This document shows, one piece after another, positions 27,401 through 37,379 of a stretch of 64,000 nucleotides of DNA (positions within the stretch are counted from its first letter, which is position 1; the number at the start of each line of letters is the position of its first letter). The translations under genes and the position numbers were made by a program. This stretch comes from Neoakkermansia glycaniphila (lineage in GTDB: Bacteria > Verrucomicrobiota > Verrucomicrobiia > Verrucomicrobiales > Akkermansiaceae), in assembly GCF_001683795.1 (NCBI RefSeq), contig NZ_LIGX01000040.1:62001-126000 (forward strand), written 5' to 3'. Below the pieces are notes generated by a model. It made no database searches, had not been told where the DNA came from, and worked only from the letters and a program-made list of their open reading frames with translations.

Positions 27401-29167
27401 GGCAGCCAGTTCACCACAGCCAACGGAGCCGTGAACATCACGGGCAAGCTGACCCTCGGCCTCGCCGGAGATGCAGCCCACGCCACGCGCACATTCAACG
27501 CTCTTGTTACAGCCGGATCTCTGACCCTGCAGGCGGGTACATCCACCATCGCCTCCGCCGTCAACTTCGCGCAGGATGCGACGATCACAGGCGCCCTCAC
27601 GGCACAGGGATATGCCAACCTCTCCACGGGAACCGGCAAGCAGATTGCCGCAGGCAGCTACCTGTCGATAGGCGGACACAACACCGTCGCCGGAAGGTTG
27701 AACCTTAGCGGCGACGCCGTGATCTCCGGTCTCAACGACGTTTGGACGGGAACCGTCAACTCCGCCAACCTATCCATCAACAGCGGCGCTTCGCTCTCGA
27801 TGAACAGCGCCACCTACACCCTCGGAGCCGGTGGCGCCATCAACATCGGCAACACGGGCACGTCCGGCACGGGTACACTGAACATCACAGGCTCGTCCAC
27901 CGTCAACGGTTCCACCGGAACCATCAACATCGGCAACGGTTCCGGCACGGCAGGTTCGCTCAACATCCAGAACACCTCCGTCGTCAACACGGCCGGCATT
28001 TCCATCAATAACGGATCAATCACGTTGTCCGACACGGCATCCCTGAACATCGGTTCGTCGGGCGTATCCGGAACGGGTACCGTGAACTTCAATGGAGGAA
28101 CTACCATCAAAGCCGATGCCGATTGGACTTCGGCATCCGGCGTCGGCTACGCCGTCAACGGTTCCACATCCTCGACGCTCAACACCAACGGCCACAATGT
28201 CACACTCAACGGCAACATCTCCGGTTCGGGCCGCTTGTACAAGACCGGACAGGGCACCCTGACCATCAGCGGCGGCGATAAATCCTTTACCGGAACAACA
28301 ACAGCTGCGCAAGGCACTGTACATGTCAATGCCAACATGTACGGCACGGGCAATTCATACGTCGCGGCAGGGGGCACGATCTCCATCTCCAACACGGGCA
28401 GCATCTGTACAGGAGGCAGCAGCCAGGCAACTTCCACCGTGCAGGTCACGGCCAAGGCAGCTGGAACCAATGCCACCCTCTCCAATGCCAATGTGACGGC
28501 ATCCGGAATCGTCTCCGTCGATACGACGGGCACCGTCAAGGCAGCACTCAACAACGCCAAGGTAACCATCAACAGAACAGGTGCGACCATTGACCATGCC
28601 ATCCTGAACAATACAACGGTTTCTCTCGCACAGAATGCATCGGTCACCTTAAATGATGTCGTCCTCGGCACAGGCTCCCAGATCACGGCAGCTGCGGGAG
28701 CCACGGCCACGCTCAATCTTCAAAATACGAAATTGCAGATTGTGAATGCCAATATCACGGGTACGCTGTCCAGCAAAACCGTCGCCCCCGTCGTCAGCGC
28801 CAATATATTCAATAGCCACAGCATCAAAGTATCCGGACAACTGACGGTCGATCTGTCCAACTGCCATTACAATCCGGGGAATCATTATGGAGTGCTCGCA
28901 GTCGAACTGGGCGCCTTGGCGGCGGACAGCGACGTAAACATTCAATTGACGGGGTGCGATCCCAAGTGGAAGATCATCACGGATCCCGAACGCCTCAAGG
29001 GAGTGAAACTCGGCACGGAAGCAGGCGTCGACCTGACCGGAACAGAACTCAACGAACACGGTATTGATCTTGACGGACGAATCTACATCCAGGTACCCGA
29101 ACCGTCCTCAACCGCCCTGTCTCTGCTGGCACTCTCCGCTCTGGCCATGCGCCGCCGCAGGAAGTAA
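24413..29167 (+). CDS. Large secreted beta-repeat (autotransporter-like) protein with PEP-CTERM sorting signal
   Basis: 1584 residues. A signal peptide is visible at 1-24 (ALLSVVMVSMVAPATA). Almost the whole body is Gly/Thr/Ser/Asn/Ala-rich beta-strand repeat of the autotransporter-associated kind, with recurring blocks such as GSGTLTI, NITGSGTL and LNIGNTSVVNTAGI, suggesting a long parallel beta-helix. Residues about 560-890 and 963-1293 are two copies of one unit 403 residues apart. The C-terminus is a PEP-CTERM signal: VPEPSSTALS, a hydrophobic helix, then RRRRK, so it is probably sorted by an exosortase rather than carrying a beta-barrel. No enzyme motif. Likely surface or matrix protein; the ligand is unknown. 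Confidence 0.88.
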   Translation: MKPHLHPALLSVVMVSMVAPATAVDITLTNGSSQPVILTTGSNTVTVTGTDSATISLLTGLSLAGSQFTKDGTGTLTISDFATLTLVDLMTVKSGKLVLNPTILANLLSFNSAYDIQGTSSLVMGTNGAYGTLKLSGTGTLQFTKGGTASIQARSGNTVTNAILFDNSSNTCALTFSESTSLVSGTITSLNNLTINANATMTFGAAVTVTNALTINKADNGLIRTFNALVTAGSLTLQAGESGNIASTAFTGGTSISGTVNAGAYTNITGSVTAQKFLATGGNATIGANLSISQNIDIDNAGNTMTGTVGAGSVNIYDGGTLTLSGTLNLAASGAITIGSQGSSGTATLNVTGSGIINANTGTITVGRSGVAGSLTIQNTAVVNAQTLALVNGSVTLSGTGRLNIGSGGITGTGTINLGAGTTLRAIDNWTSSATSTIAFGANAANISSSTFNITLTGALTGTGSLTKTGSGTLTINGADKAFTGTSITVSTGTLAMNVSTANILSMAQSYSIAAGATLQLNTGTYASALKITGTGNLVFGNGATTVTLRESTGAATLGHNITFGNVASTLTLDPTLTTLQGTLSAGSDLTLNGTQFTTANGAVNITGKLTLGLAGDAAHATRTFNALVTAGSLTLQAGTSTIASAINFAQDATITGALTAQGYANLSTGTGKQIAAGSYLSTGGNNTVTGRLNLSGDAVISGLNDVWTGTVNSANLSINSGASLSMNSATYTLGAGGAINIGNTGTSGTGTLNITGSSTVNGSTGTIKIGNATGTSGLLNIGNTSVVNTAGIVINNGSITLSDTATLNLGSTGISGTGTINFNGGTTIGSSADWSSASGVTYAVNGSTASTFNTNGHNATLNGNITGSGILTKTGSGTLTIGGSSKTFSGTLNINLGTVYLNLSAGSNLAGTVNIASSTTLQVNGSTYSGTLGITGSGALVFDNSAASITLKEGTGATALSHNITFGNVASTLTLDPTLTTLQGTLSAGSDLTLNGSQFTTANGAVNITGKLTLGLAGDAAHATRTFNALVTAGSLTLQAGTSTIASAVNFAQDATITGALTAQGYANLSTGTGKQIAAGSYLSIGGHNTVAGRLNLSGDAVISGLNDVWTGTVNSANLSINSGASLSMNSATYTLGAGGAINIGNTGTSGTGTLNITGSSTVNGSTGTINIGNGSGTAGSLNIQNTSVVNTAGISINNGSITLSDTASLNIGSSGVSGTGTVNFNGGTTIKADADWTSASGVGYAVNGSTSSTLNTNGHNVTLNGNISGSGRLYKTGQGTLTISGGDKSFTGTTTAAQGTVHVNANMYGTGNSYVAAGGTISISNTGSICTGGSSQATSTVQVTAKAAGTNATLSNANVTASGIVSVDTTGTVKAALNNAKVTINRTGATIDHAILNNTTVSLAQNASVTLNDVVLGTGSQITAAAGATATLNLQNTKLQIVNANITGTLSSKTVAPVVSANIFNSHSIKVSGQLTVDLSNCHYNPGNHYGVLAVELGALAADSDVNIQLTGCDPKWKIITDPERLKGVKLGTEAGVDLTGTELNEHGIDLDGRIYIQVPEPSSTALSLLALSALAMRRRRK
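26091..27081 (+). repeat. Internal tandem duplication, copy A (period 1209 bp)
   Basis: Homologous to copy B exactly 1209 bases (403 codons) downstream. The first ~630 bases are almost identical; the rest has diverged. It keeps the reading frame. Confidence 0.9.
27300..28290 (+). repeat. Internal tandem duplication, copy B
   Basis: Second copy of the unit at 26091. A third, much more diverged relative of its downstream half (from TLGAGGAINIG) can be seen around 25400-25870. Confidence 0.9.
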
Positions 29168-29212
29168 AAGCGGCAACACGGCCACAGCACCACAGGCAGA
29201 GTCTTTTTCAAG

Positions 29213-29244
29213 CGCCCCCGGATTCCGATCCGAGGGCGTTTTTT
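29213..29244 (+). terminator. Rho-independent terminator of the large PEP-CTERM gene
   Basis: Stem CGCCC(C)CGGAT / ATCCG(A)GGGCG with one mismatch and a TCCG tetraloop, followed directly by TTTTTT. It lies 46 bases after the stop. Confidence 0.88.
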
Positions 29245-29306
29245 CAGAATAACGAATGCCGGATGACAATACGGCCCTCCACAACAAGACCTTTTTCCGG
29301 CAACAA

Positions 29307-31157
29307 TCAGGAACCTGCCGTCGCAGCTTCTCCTGCAATCACGCCGCTTTCACTCAATTTTTGAATCGCAGCACAGGCTTCTGCACCGAGGTAACGCTTC
29401 AGAGAGCGGGCGGGCGTTTTGTAAATATCCACCAGAATCAGGCAATCCAGCACATCGCCGAACGACTTGTCGATACTGAACGCCAGAATCTTGCCGTTCA
29501 GTTTCAAATACTGGCGCAGCAGCACGGGAATGCCCTTGCCGTCGTCCTCGATTTCGGCGACGACTCCGGAGAGATGCTGGGAATCCGTCAGGCCGACCGG
29601 CAGAATGCGGAGTTCCGCGCCGTTGAGGCGCATCTTGTGCGGCGGATGGTAGGCGCGCACGCCCATGCACAGCCCTTTCTCCATCTCCTTCGATTCGAGG
29701 TAGGAAACGATCAGTGAGCGGGAAAGATTCGTGTATTCGCGGGAAATGCTCACGGTACCGTAAAGGTAGCGGTACTGCGGATGGCGCACCATATAGCTGC
29801 CGATTCCCTCCCAGATCATGCTGAGTGCGGCCGGCCTCTTCTGGTACTCGGGCACGATGAAGGCGCGTCCCATCTCCAGCCCCTGCGCGAGAATCTGCAG
29901 AGCGGACGGCGAGAAATCGAAAAACTCGGCATTGTACAGCCCCTTAACTCCGTATTGCTGGAGGATTTCATCCGTCAAACCCATGCGGTAGGCGCCGACC
30001 ATCTTGTCCGCATCCCCGTCCCAAAGGAACAGGTGGCGATAATGGTTGTCGTAGGCGTCGAGGTCGCAGCTGGAGCCTGTGCCCTCCCCTGCTTCGCGGA
30101 ACGTGATTTCACGCAGGCGTCCGATCTCTCGCAATACCTTGGGAATCTGCGATGAGGCGGCCACATACACACGCCAACCGTTCGATTCCGGCGCGACGAG
30201 GCAGTTCTCCGGCGGCAGGGCGTCGATCTCGGCGCGAAGCTCTTCGGAAGGAATGGCCGGTATCACCGCATCCTGCCGGGAATGCTTGGAAACCTTTTTC
30301 TGGAACGGGTTGCGGCTCTTTTCGTAGCACTTCGCCAGCAGGTAGGTGCGGAGGCGGAGCTGGGCCACGATCGCATCGTCCGTCGGCAGCAGCGCCAGCG
30401 ACGCGCCGGATACGGGTTTGCCGATCATGATATGATGCACGCGGCGCGAATCGCGCCCCACTTCGCGGGGAAGGAAGGCCACACGAGCCTCTTTCTTAAT
30501 CACTGAAATCCCCTGGAAAAGAAGGCTATTACGCCCCGGCAGATAGACGGGCACCGCCGTCGCCTTCGTCCGGCGGATCATGGAGGCGATATGCGTATTC
30601 CACGGATCGTCCGTCACCTGCTTATCCTTGTGAGAATAGGAAGAAGCCGTACCCGCCGGGAAAATGCCGATGCAGCCGCCGTTCTTCAACCATTGCAGCA
30701 TCTGCTTGATGCCCGTGTAATTCTTGCGAGTCGCTTCTTCGCCTCCGTACACATCCACTTGGATCATCCACGGTTCCAACTCCTTGCAAAGCGTCAGCTG
30801 CTCATTCGCCACGATGCGCACATCCGAACGGACGCGCGTCAGCAGATCGCCGAACATCAGGCCGTCCGAAAGGCCGTGGGGATGGTTGGCCACCACGATG
30901 GCGGGCCCCGTCTTCGGGATATGGTCGATATCGCCCTGCCGCAGATGGTAGCGCAGGTTCAGATACTTGACAGCCAACGAGAAAAAGTTCTCATGCGTCC
31001 CAGCCTCCATATCGCGCACGATCTTGGCATACGCATTGTTCAGGCGGGTCAGCCCCAGTACGCGCTCGGCCGAAGAGGCGACAATAGCAGGCATGTGGAC
31101 GGATTCTCCGAGCAGGTCGCGTATATCCACCATTTTAGGCTGTCGGGCGTGTGCCAT
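29307..31157 (-). CDS. Two-domain acyltransferase: N-terminal PlsC-like plus C-terminal OlsB-like (OlsF-like)
   Basis: 616 residues from ATG 31157 (MAHARQPKMVDIRD). The N-terminal half has the lysophospholipid-acyltransferase motif NHPHGLSDG and the later FPAGTAS block. The C-terminal half (from about residue 330) has the OlsB/hemolysin-type GNAT features: DNHYRHLFLWD, VGAYRMG, YNAEFFDFS, MGRAFIVPEYQ, SMIWEGIGSYM. This order resembles OlsF, which makes ornithine-type aminolipids in one polypeptide. The actual amino-acid substrate is not shown by the sequence. A TATTCT -10-like box ends 7 bases before the ATG. The frame continues upstream antisense to cmk; that part is not coding. Confidence 0.82.
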   Translation of the reverse strand: MAHARQPKMVDIRDLLGESVHMPAIVASSAERVLGLTRLNNAYAKIVRDMEAGTHENFFSLAVKYLNLRYHLRQGDIDHIPKTGPAIVVANHPHGLSDGLMFGDLLTRVRSDVRIVANEQLTLCKELEPWMIQVDVYGGEEATRKNYTGIKQMLQWLKNGGCIGIFPAGTASSYSHKDKQVTDDPWNTHIASMIRRTKATAVPVYLPGRNSLLFQGISVIKKEARVAFLPREVGRDSRRVHHIMIGKPVSGASLALLPTDDAIVAQLRLRTYLLAKCYEKSRNPFQKKVSKHSRQDAVIPAIPSEELRAEIDALPPENCLVAPESNGWRVYVAASSQIPKVLREIGRLREITFREAGEGTGSSCDLDAYDNHYRHLFLWDGDADKMVGAYRMGLTDEILQQYGVKGLYNAEFFDFSPSALQILAQGLEMGRAFIVPEYQKRPAALSMIWEGIGSYMVRHPQYRYLYGTVSISREYTNLSRSLIVSYLESKEMEKGLCMGVRAYHPPHKMRLNGAELRILPVGLTDSQHLSGVVAEIEDDGKGIPVLLRQYLKLNGKILAFSIDKSFGDVLDCLILVDIYKTPARSLKRYLGAEACAAIQKLSESGVIAGEAATAGS

Positions 31158-31269
31158 GACCGGGAGAATAACACAAAACGGCCATATATCCAGCAAAAAA
31201 CGCCGAAAAAACGTCTCCCGCCGGACAAGTCCTCGACAAACGGCGGCTTTTTGTTTATCCTCTGTGCCT

Positions 31270-31911
31270 ATGATGTACCCCGCCATTGCGATCGACGGCC
31301 CGGCCGCCTCCGGCAAGTCCACCGTAGCCAGGCTGATCGCCCAGAAGCTGCAATACACCTTCATCAATACAGGAGCCATGTACCGCGCCGTCACATGGTA
31401 TCTGCTGCAACGCGGCATCAACCCGCAGGACACCGCCGCCGTCGTCGCTGCCCTGCCCGGCATCCCCCTTTCCTTCGGCAAGGACGGCTCCGTCTCCACC
31501 GTCGTCTGTGAAGGCCGCACTCTCACCGACGAACTGAAGGGGCAGGAAGTGAACGGCCTTGTCTCCACCGTAGCCGCCATCCCCGAAGTGCGAGCCCTGC
31601 TCGTCCGCAAGCAGCGCGAATACAACGAAAGCGAACCTGTCGTCATGGAAGGGCGGGACATCGGCACCGTCGTCTTCCCGGACACTCCCTTCAAATACTT
31701 CGTCACCGCTTCGGAAGAAGTGCGCGCCGCCCGCCGCGCCGCCGAAGGCATCACCGACTCCATCGCCGAACGCGACAAAAAGGACACCCAGCGCGCAGCC
31801 TCGCCGCTGGCGCAGGCTCCCGACGCCCGCCTCGTGGACACCTCCGATATGAGCATCGACGAAGTCGTCGCCTGCATCGCGGACGACATCCGCGCCAAAC
31901 TCACCCAATAG
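31270..31911 (+). CDS. cmk: Cytidylate kinase
   Basis: Phosphorylates CMP/dCMP. 213 residues from ATG 31270 (MMYPAIAIDGPAASGKSTVAR). The P-loop is DGPAASGKS; NTGAMYRAVTWY, MEGRDIGTVVFP and the LID region (ERDKKDTQRAASPL) complete the CMP kinase signature. An open frame to 30967 upstream overlaps the divergent acyltransferase and is rejected. It heads the close-packed run cmk-plsC-recF-deoR, the usual cmk-plsC pairing. Confidence 0.95.
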   Translation: MMYPAIAIDGPAASGKSTVARLIAQKLQYTFINTGAMYRAVTWYLLQRGINPQDTAAVVAALPGIPLSFGKDGSVSTVVCEGRTLTDELKGQEVNGLVSTVAAIPEVRALLVRKQREYNESEPVVMEGRDIGTVVFPDTPFKYFVTASEEVRAARRAAEGITDSIAERDKKDTQRAASPLAQAPDARLVDTSDMSIDEVVACIADDIRAKLTQ

Positions 31912-31933
31912 CAGCCTCCTTTTCTCCTCACTC

Positions 31934-32554
31934 ATGAAGATGAACGCATTCTACTGGGTCTTCTACACCCTGTTCAAGTCGGCATCCAGAGCATTCTTCG
32001 GCCACCGGGTCATCAACCGGGAAAAACTCATCGAAGAAGGCCCCGTCCTCATCGTAGCCAACCACCAGAGCTTCCTCGACCCGCCCATGCTCGGCATCGC
32101 GTACGAAGGCCCCATCTACTTCTTCGCCCGCAAAACCCTCTTCAAAGGCATCTTCAAAAAGGCCCTTCCCAAATGCCAGGCCATCCCCATCGACCAAGAG
32201 AATCCGGACAGCTCCAGCATGAAAGCCGTCATCAAACTCCTGCGCGCCGGTGAACGAGTCCTCGTCTTCCCGGAAGGCTCCCGGACGCCCGACGGAGAAA
32301 TCCACGACGCCATGCCCGGCATCTCCCTCATCCTCAGCAAGGCCAACGTCCCCGTACAGCCCCTCCGCATCCACGGAGCCTACGACTGCCTCCCCATCGG
32401 CAGCAGCTTCCCGCGCTTCCGGCAGGTCACCGTCAGCGTCGGCGACCCCATCGACTTCACCCCGGCAGAACTCAAGGCCCGCGGCAAGGATGCCTACCAG
32501 CACATCGCCGACAAGGTCATGAACGCCATCCGCGCGCTCCCGACGGAGCCGTAA
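31934..32554 (+). CDS. plsC: 1-acyl-sn-glycerol-3-phosphate acyltransferase
   Basis: Makes phosphatidic acid from lysophosphatidic acid at the inner membrane. 206 residues with the NHQSFLD catalytic motif (NHX4D), a FARKTLF block, the FPEGSRTPDGE substrate loop, and the VPVQPLRIHGAY segment. It follows cmk by 22 bases and precedes recF by 15, so it is probably co-transcribed. Confidence 0.93.
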   Translation: MKMNAFYWVFYTLFKSASRAFFGHRVINREKLIEEGPVLIVANHQSFLDPPMLGIAYEGPIYFFARKTLFKGIFKKALPKCQAIPIDQENPDSSSMKAVIKLLRAGERVLVFPEGSRTPDGEIHDAMPGISLILSKANVPVQPLRIHGAYDCLPIGSSFPRFRQVTVSVGDPIDFTPAELKARGKDAYQHIADKVMNAIRALPTEP

Positions 32555-32569
32555 TCTCCGCCTCCCTCG

Positions 32570-33625
32570 ATGATCAGCGAGTTGCGCCTCTACCAGTTCC
32601 GCTGCTACTTCCAAATGGCCTGGGAAGTGCCGGAAAGGGGCGCGCTCATCCTCGGGGACAACGCCCAGGGGAAAACAACCCTCCTCGAAGCCCTCTGCTT
32701 CGCCCTGCGCCTGCACTCGCCGCGCACCGCGCAGGCCGCCAAAATGCTGCGCCACGGCGCACCGCAATTCGGCCTTCGCCTCACCGTGCAGGACATCGTC
32801 CGCCGCATCGTCTGGAACGGCGGCAAGCTCGACCTCCGCGTCAACGACGAACAGCGTGCCGACTACGCCGCCTACCTGTCGGACAGCGCGCCCGTCGTCT
32901 GGTTCGGCAATCAGGACATGGAACTCATCATGGGCGCATCCGAACAGCGGCGCGCCCATCTGGACTTCCTCGGCACCCAGTGGCACCCCGGCTACCGCAA
33001 CGAGCTCCTCCGCTACCGCAAGGCCCTCAAATCGCGCAACCACCTTCTCAAATACGGCAGCCGCAACCCCGCATCCATCCGCAGCTACACGAAACTGCTC
33101 GTGGAACACGGCGAACGCCTCGTCTCCCTCCGCGCGCAGCTCCTCCGCCTCCTCCTGCCCCACATCGTCCAGAGCCACGAACGCATCGCAGGACGCGCCG
33201 AACCCGTCGAACTCCACTACATCCGCTCCACGGAAGAACCGCTCGCCGACATGCTGGAACGCAGCTTCGACGACGACCTTCGCTGCGGCCACACCCGCTA
33301 CGGCCCCCACCGCGACGACTTCCGCCTGTGCATCAACGGCATGCCCGCCGCCGACTACGCCTCCGAAGGCCAGCGGCGCACCCTCGCCGCCGCCCTCAAA
33401 TTCGCCCAGGCTTCCCTCCTCTGCGAAGAAACGGGCATCGCCCCCTATCTGCTGATCGACGACATCTTCGGCGAACTCGACCCTTCCCGCCGCCAGTGTC
33501 TGATGGAAATGATCCCGCGCGACTCCCAGGTATTCATCACCACCACGCACGACTCCTGGGCACAGGACAACGCCTCCCTGCCCAAATTCACCCTCTCCGG
33601 CGGACAACTCCATCCCGCATCCTGA
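32570..33625 (+). CDS. recF: DNA replication/repair protein RecF
   Basis: ABC-type ATPase that helps load RecA at gaps. 351 residues. Walker A is GDNAQGKTT (29-37); the signature-like segment ASEGQRRTLAAALKFAQA and the Walker B LLIDDIFGELDPSRR are intact, followed by the H-loop ITTTHDSW. It is not next to dnaA/dnaN as in many bacteria but sits in the cmk-plsC operon. The start overlaps no other gene and no Shine-Dalgarno is visible. Confidence 0.93.
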   Translation: MISELRLYQFRCYFQMAWEVPERGALILGDNAQGKTTLLEALCFALRLHSPRTAQAAKMLRHGAPQFGLRLTVQDIVRRIVWNGGKLDLRVNDEQRADYAAYLSDSAPVVWFGNQDMELIMGASEQRRAHLDFLGTQWHPGYRNELLRYRKALKSRNHLLKYGSRNPASIRSYTKLLVEHGERLVSLRAQLLRLLLPHIVQSHERIAGRAEPVELHYIRSTEEPLADMLERSFDDDLRCGHTRYGPHRDDFRLCINGMPAADYASEGQRRTLAAALKFAQASLLCEETGIAPYLLIDDIFGELDPSRRQCLMEMIPRDSQVFITTTHDSWAQDNASLPKFTLSGGQLHPAS

Positions 33626-33634
33626 CCCGCAGCC

Positions 33635-34429
33635 ATGTACCTCGTCAACGAACGCCGCGACTACATCCTCCGCCTCCTCGAAGAACGCGGCACCATCCGC
33701 ACCGTCGCCGTCGCCCGCGACCTCGGCGTCACCGACGAAACCGTCCGCACCGACATCCTCGCCCTCGAACGCGACCACCTCCTTCGCCGCGTCCACGGAG
33801 GAGCCGCCTACCTGCCGCCTCCCGGCGCAACGGAACCCGGCACCGAGCTGCGCGCCGTCCAGTCGCTCGCCGCCGCCTTCGTCGGCCTCCTCCGGGAAAA
33901 CGACTGCATCTTTCTCGACGGCTCACCCGTCTCCCTCGCCGCCGCCGCGCAACTCCCCCCCATCCCCCTCACCGTCGCCAGCAACAGCATCGGACTGCTC
34001 GAAACCCTCTCCCCCCGGGCCATGCGCCAGCAGGTCTTCTCCACGGGCGGCTTCCTCGACAAGGAAACGGGCCTCTTCATCGGCAGCGGAGCCGTCGAAA
34101 GCCTCCGGCACCTCGGCATCGGCCTCCTCCTCACCGCGCCGGACTCCGTCACCCCCGAAGGAACCCCGGCCTACCGGAGCTTCGCCCGAGCCGACTTCAT
34201 CCGGCAGGCCGCCCCTCTCGCCCGCCGCGTCTGCATCGCCTGCCCGGCCTCCCGCTTTGGCAGCGCCGCTCCCTTCCCCTGCCCGACCGTCCGCACCGCC
34301 ACCCTCATCACCGAAGACAACCTGCCCGAAACCGCACACGAGGCATTCCTCCGGCAGGGAGCAGAAATCGTCACCGTCCCCTACATCTCCCCGGCCGCTC
34401 CGCCCGTGCGAGACGAATTCGACTATTGA
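33635..34429 (+). CDS. DeoR/GlpR-family transcriptional regulator
   Basis: 264 residues. The N-terminal HTH is clear: ERRDYILRLLEERGTIRT, then VARDLGVTDETVRTDILALER and the RRVHGGA wing, all typical of DeoR regulators that sense phosphorylated sugars. The C-terminal DeoR sensor domain is shorter and more diverged (LDGSPVSLAAA replaces the usual LDxGTT), so the effector may differ. It lies 9 bases after recF; no sugar operon adjoins it, so the target genes cannot be named. Confidence 0.85.
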   Translation: MYLVNERRDYILRLLEERGTIRTVAVARDLGVTDETVRTDILALERDHLLRRVHGGAAYLPPPGATEPGTELRAVQSLAAAFVGLLRENDCIFLDGSPVSLAAAAQLPPIPLTVASNSIGLLETLSPRAMRQQVFSTGGFLDKETGLFIGSGAVESLRHLGIGLLLTAPDSVTPEGTPAYRSFARADFIRQAAPLARRVCIACPASRFGSAAPFPCPTVRTATLITEDNLPETAHEAFLRQGAEIVTVPYISPAAPPVRDEFDY

Positions 34430-34553
34430 CCCCGTCACCGTCATGGCGCATGGGGTCGAAACATCCTCGATTCCCTTCCGGCAACGAATGATGACACTAT
34501 TTTTTGCAGCGGAGTCCGGCAATAGGTGTCGGTTCAAAAATCGCAAATAAAAC

Positions 34554-34583
34554 TTGCCAACACCCCTCCGTCCATGGCACAAT
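34554..34583 (+). promoter_or_regulatory. Candidate leaderless promoter of the Y1 transposase gene
   Basis: TTGCCA (34554-34559), 18-base spacer, CACAAT (34578-34583), six bases before the ATG at 34590. Confidence 0.5.
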
Positions 34584-34589
34584 CGAACC

Positions 34590-35612
34590 ATGGCACGCCC
34601 CTTGCGCATCGAATATCCGGGAGCCGTTTACCACCTCCAGAACTACGGCAACCGCAACATGCCCATCTATGAAGACGACGACGACCGCGACCTCTTCCTG
34701 GCCACCCTCCGCGAAGCCACCGAACGCTGCCGCTGGAATGTCTATGCCTACGCGCTCATGGACAACCATTTCCACCTCCTGCTCGAAACCGTCGAACCCA
34801 ACCTCTCCGACGGCATGAAATGGATGCTCACCGCCTACACCCAGCGCTTCAACCGCCGCCACGGCTACACGGGCCACCTCTTCGGCGGCCGCTACCACTC
34901 CATGCTCGTCGAGGCCGCCAACTCCCACTACTTCTCCACCATCATCGACTACATCCACCTGAACCCCGCCCGCTCGGGCATCGCCCGCGTCCGGGGCTTC
35001 GAAGGAGCAGGCAAATGGACCAGCCTCCCCGCCTGGATGGCCGCACCGGAACACAGGCCCGCGTGGATCCAGCCCGAACGCGGCCTTGCCTGCTTCGCCT
35101 GCGAAGATACCGAAGAAGGCCGCCTCAAATACTACAACCACCTGCTCGCCCGCTACGAAGCGGAAAGCATGGACGAACGCTCCCTCATCCCCCTCGGCCA
35201 CACCGGGCCCGGCACCGTCCAGCGCGGCTGGTGCTACGGCTCCAAGGCCTTCCGGCAATCCATCCTCTCCAACCTCAAGGAATACACACGCCGCCCTGCA
35301 GACGGCTCCCTCGGCAAATGCGGACAGGAAGCCTCGGAACACCTCGCCGAAAACATCGTCAAGCGCGGCTGCCGCGCCTTCGGCCTCACACAGGAAGAGC
35401 TGCATTCCACCGCCTACAGCCACCCCGACAAACTCGTCATTGCCCTCGCCGTCCACAAAACCACCATCGTCCCCTATGCGTGGATATCCAACCGCCTGAA
35501 CATGGGCACTCCGCGCTCCCTCGGCACCCTGCTCCACCGGGCCAAGAAAATGTATGCGGAAGATGCCAAGGTGCGCGCATGGATCGACCGCATCACCGCC
35601 GAAACACGGTAA
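34590..35612 (+). CDS. Y1_Tnp (REP-associated tyrosine transposase-like) protein with DnaA-like C-terminal HTH
   Basis: 340 residues. The N-terminal domain has the HUH motif in MDNHFHLLLET and the catalytic-Tyr helix region YTQRFNRRHGYTGHLFGGRYHS followed by YIHLNPARSG. These are single-strand DNA transposases often domesticated as RAYTs. The C-terminal ~100 residues end in YAWISNRLNMGTPRSLGTLLHRAKKM, resembling the DnaA domain IV/HTH found in some family members. No terminal hairpins or target duplications like those of IS200/IS605 were found, so I treat it as a single chromosomal gene and not an insertion sequence. An in-frame ATG at 34554 overlaps the -35 box. Confidence 0.82.
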   Translation: MARPLRIEYPGAVYHLQNYGNRNMPIYEDDDDRDLFLATLREATERCRWNVYAYALMDNHFHLLLETVEPNLSDGMKWMLTAYTQRFNRRHGYTGHLFGGRYHSMLVEAANSHYFSTIIDYIHLNPARSGIARVRGFEGAGKWTSLPAWMAAPEHRPAWIQPERGLACFACEDTEEGRLKYYNHLLARYEAESMDERSLIPLGHTGPGTVQRGWCYGSKAFRQSILSNLKEYTRRPADGSLGKCGQEASEHLAENIVKRGCRAFGLTQEELHSTAYSHPDKLVIALAVHKTTIVPYAWISNRLNMGTPRSLGTLLHRAKKMYAEDAKVRAWIDRITAETR

Positions 35613-35792
35613 CGCACCCGCCGGGGCTGCTCATCCCCTCCGAAACCGGGCTTCACCCGAAGGGCCAAAACATCTCTCGTCAAACACAGGGGTCTGTTCC
35701 AAAATCGAAGAATGATTTCATTGTTTCCATTTTCTCACCGTCCCCTTTCTTTCCGCTTGAAAAAATTCCTTTCCGCACCCGCCCGCGCATGA

Positions 35793-37229
<1,437 letters not shown>

Positions 37230-37255
37230 CCAGCGAAGCCTCCGCTTTTGTGCCT

Positions 37256-37290
37256 GCCGCGCCCTTCCCCAGAAGGGCGCGGCTCTTTTG
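37256..37290 (+). terminator. Rho-independent terminator of gdhA
   Basis: Perfect 12-bp arms GCCGCGCCCTTC / GAAGGGCGCGGC (37256-37267, 37272-37283), a 4-base loop and TCTTTTGTTT. Confidence 0.92.
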
Positions 37291-37379
37291 TTTCCGGTCG
37301 AGGGGCATTCTCTGTCTGAATATCAACATACAAAAGAGTACACCTGAAATATTTCTACCGAACATCCGTATATTTGTAC

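Noticed and set aside
31158-31931. N-terminal extension of the OlsF-like protein
   Set aside because: It is antisense to cmk and lies upstream of a -10-like box; the sequence has no domain.
32980-34491. Long Arg/Pro/His-rich frame across recF and deoR
   Set aside because: Frame-shifted shadow of two real genes; composition is typical of a C-rich out-of-frame reading.
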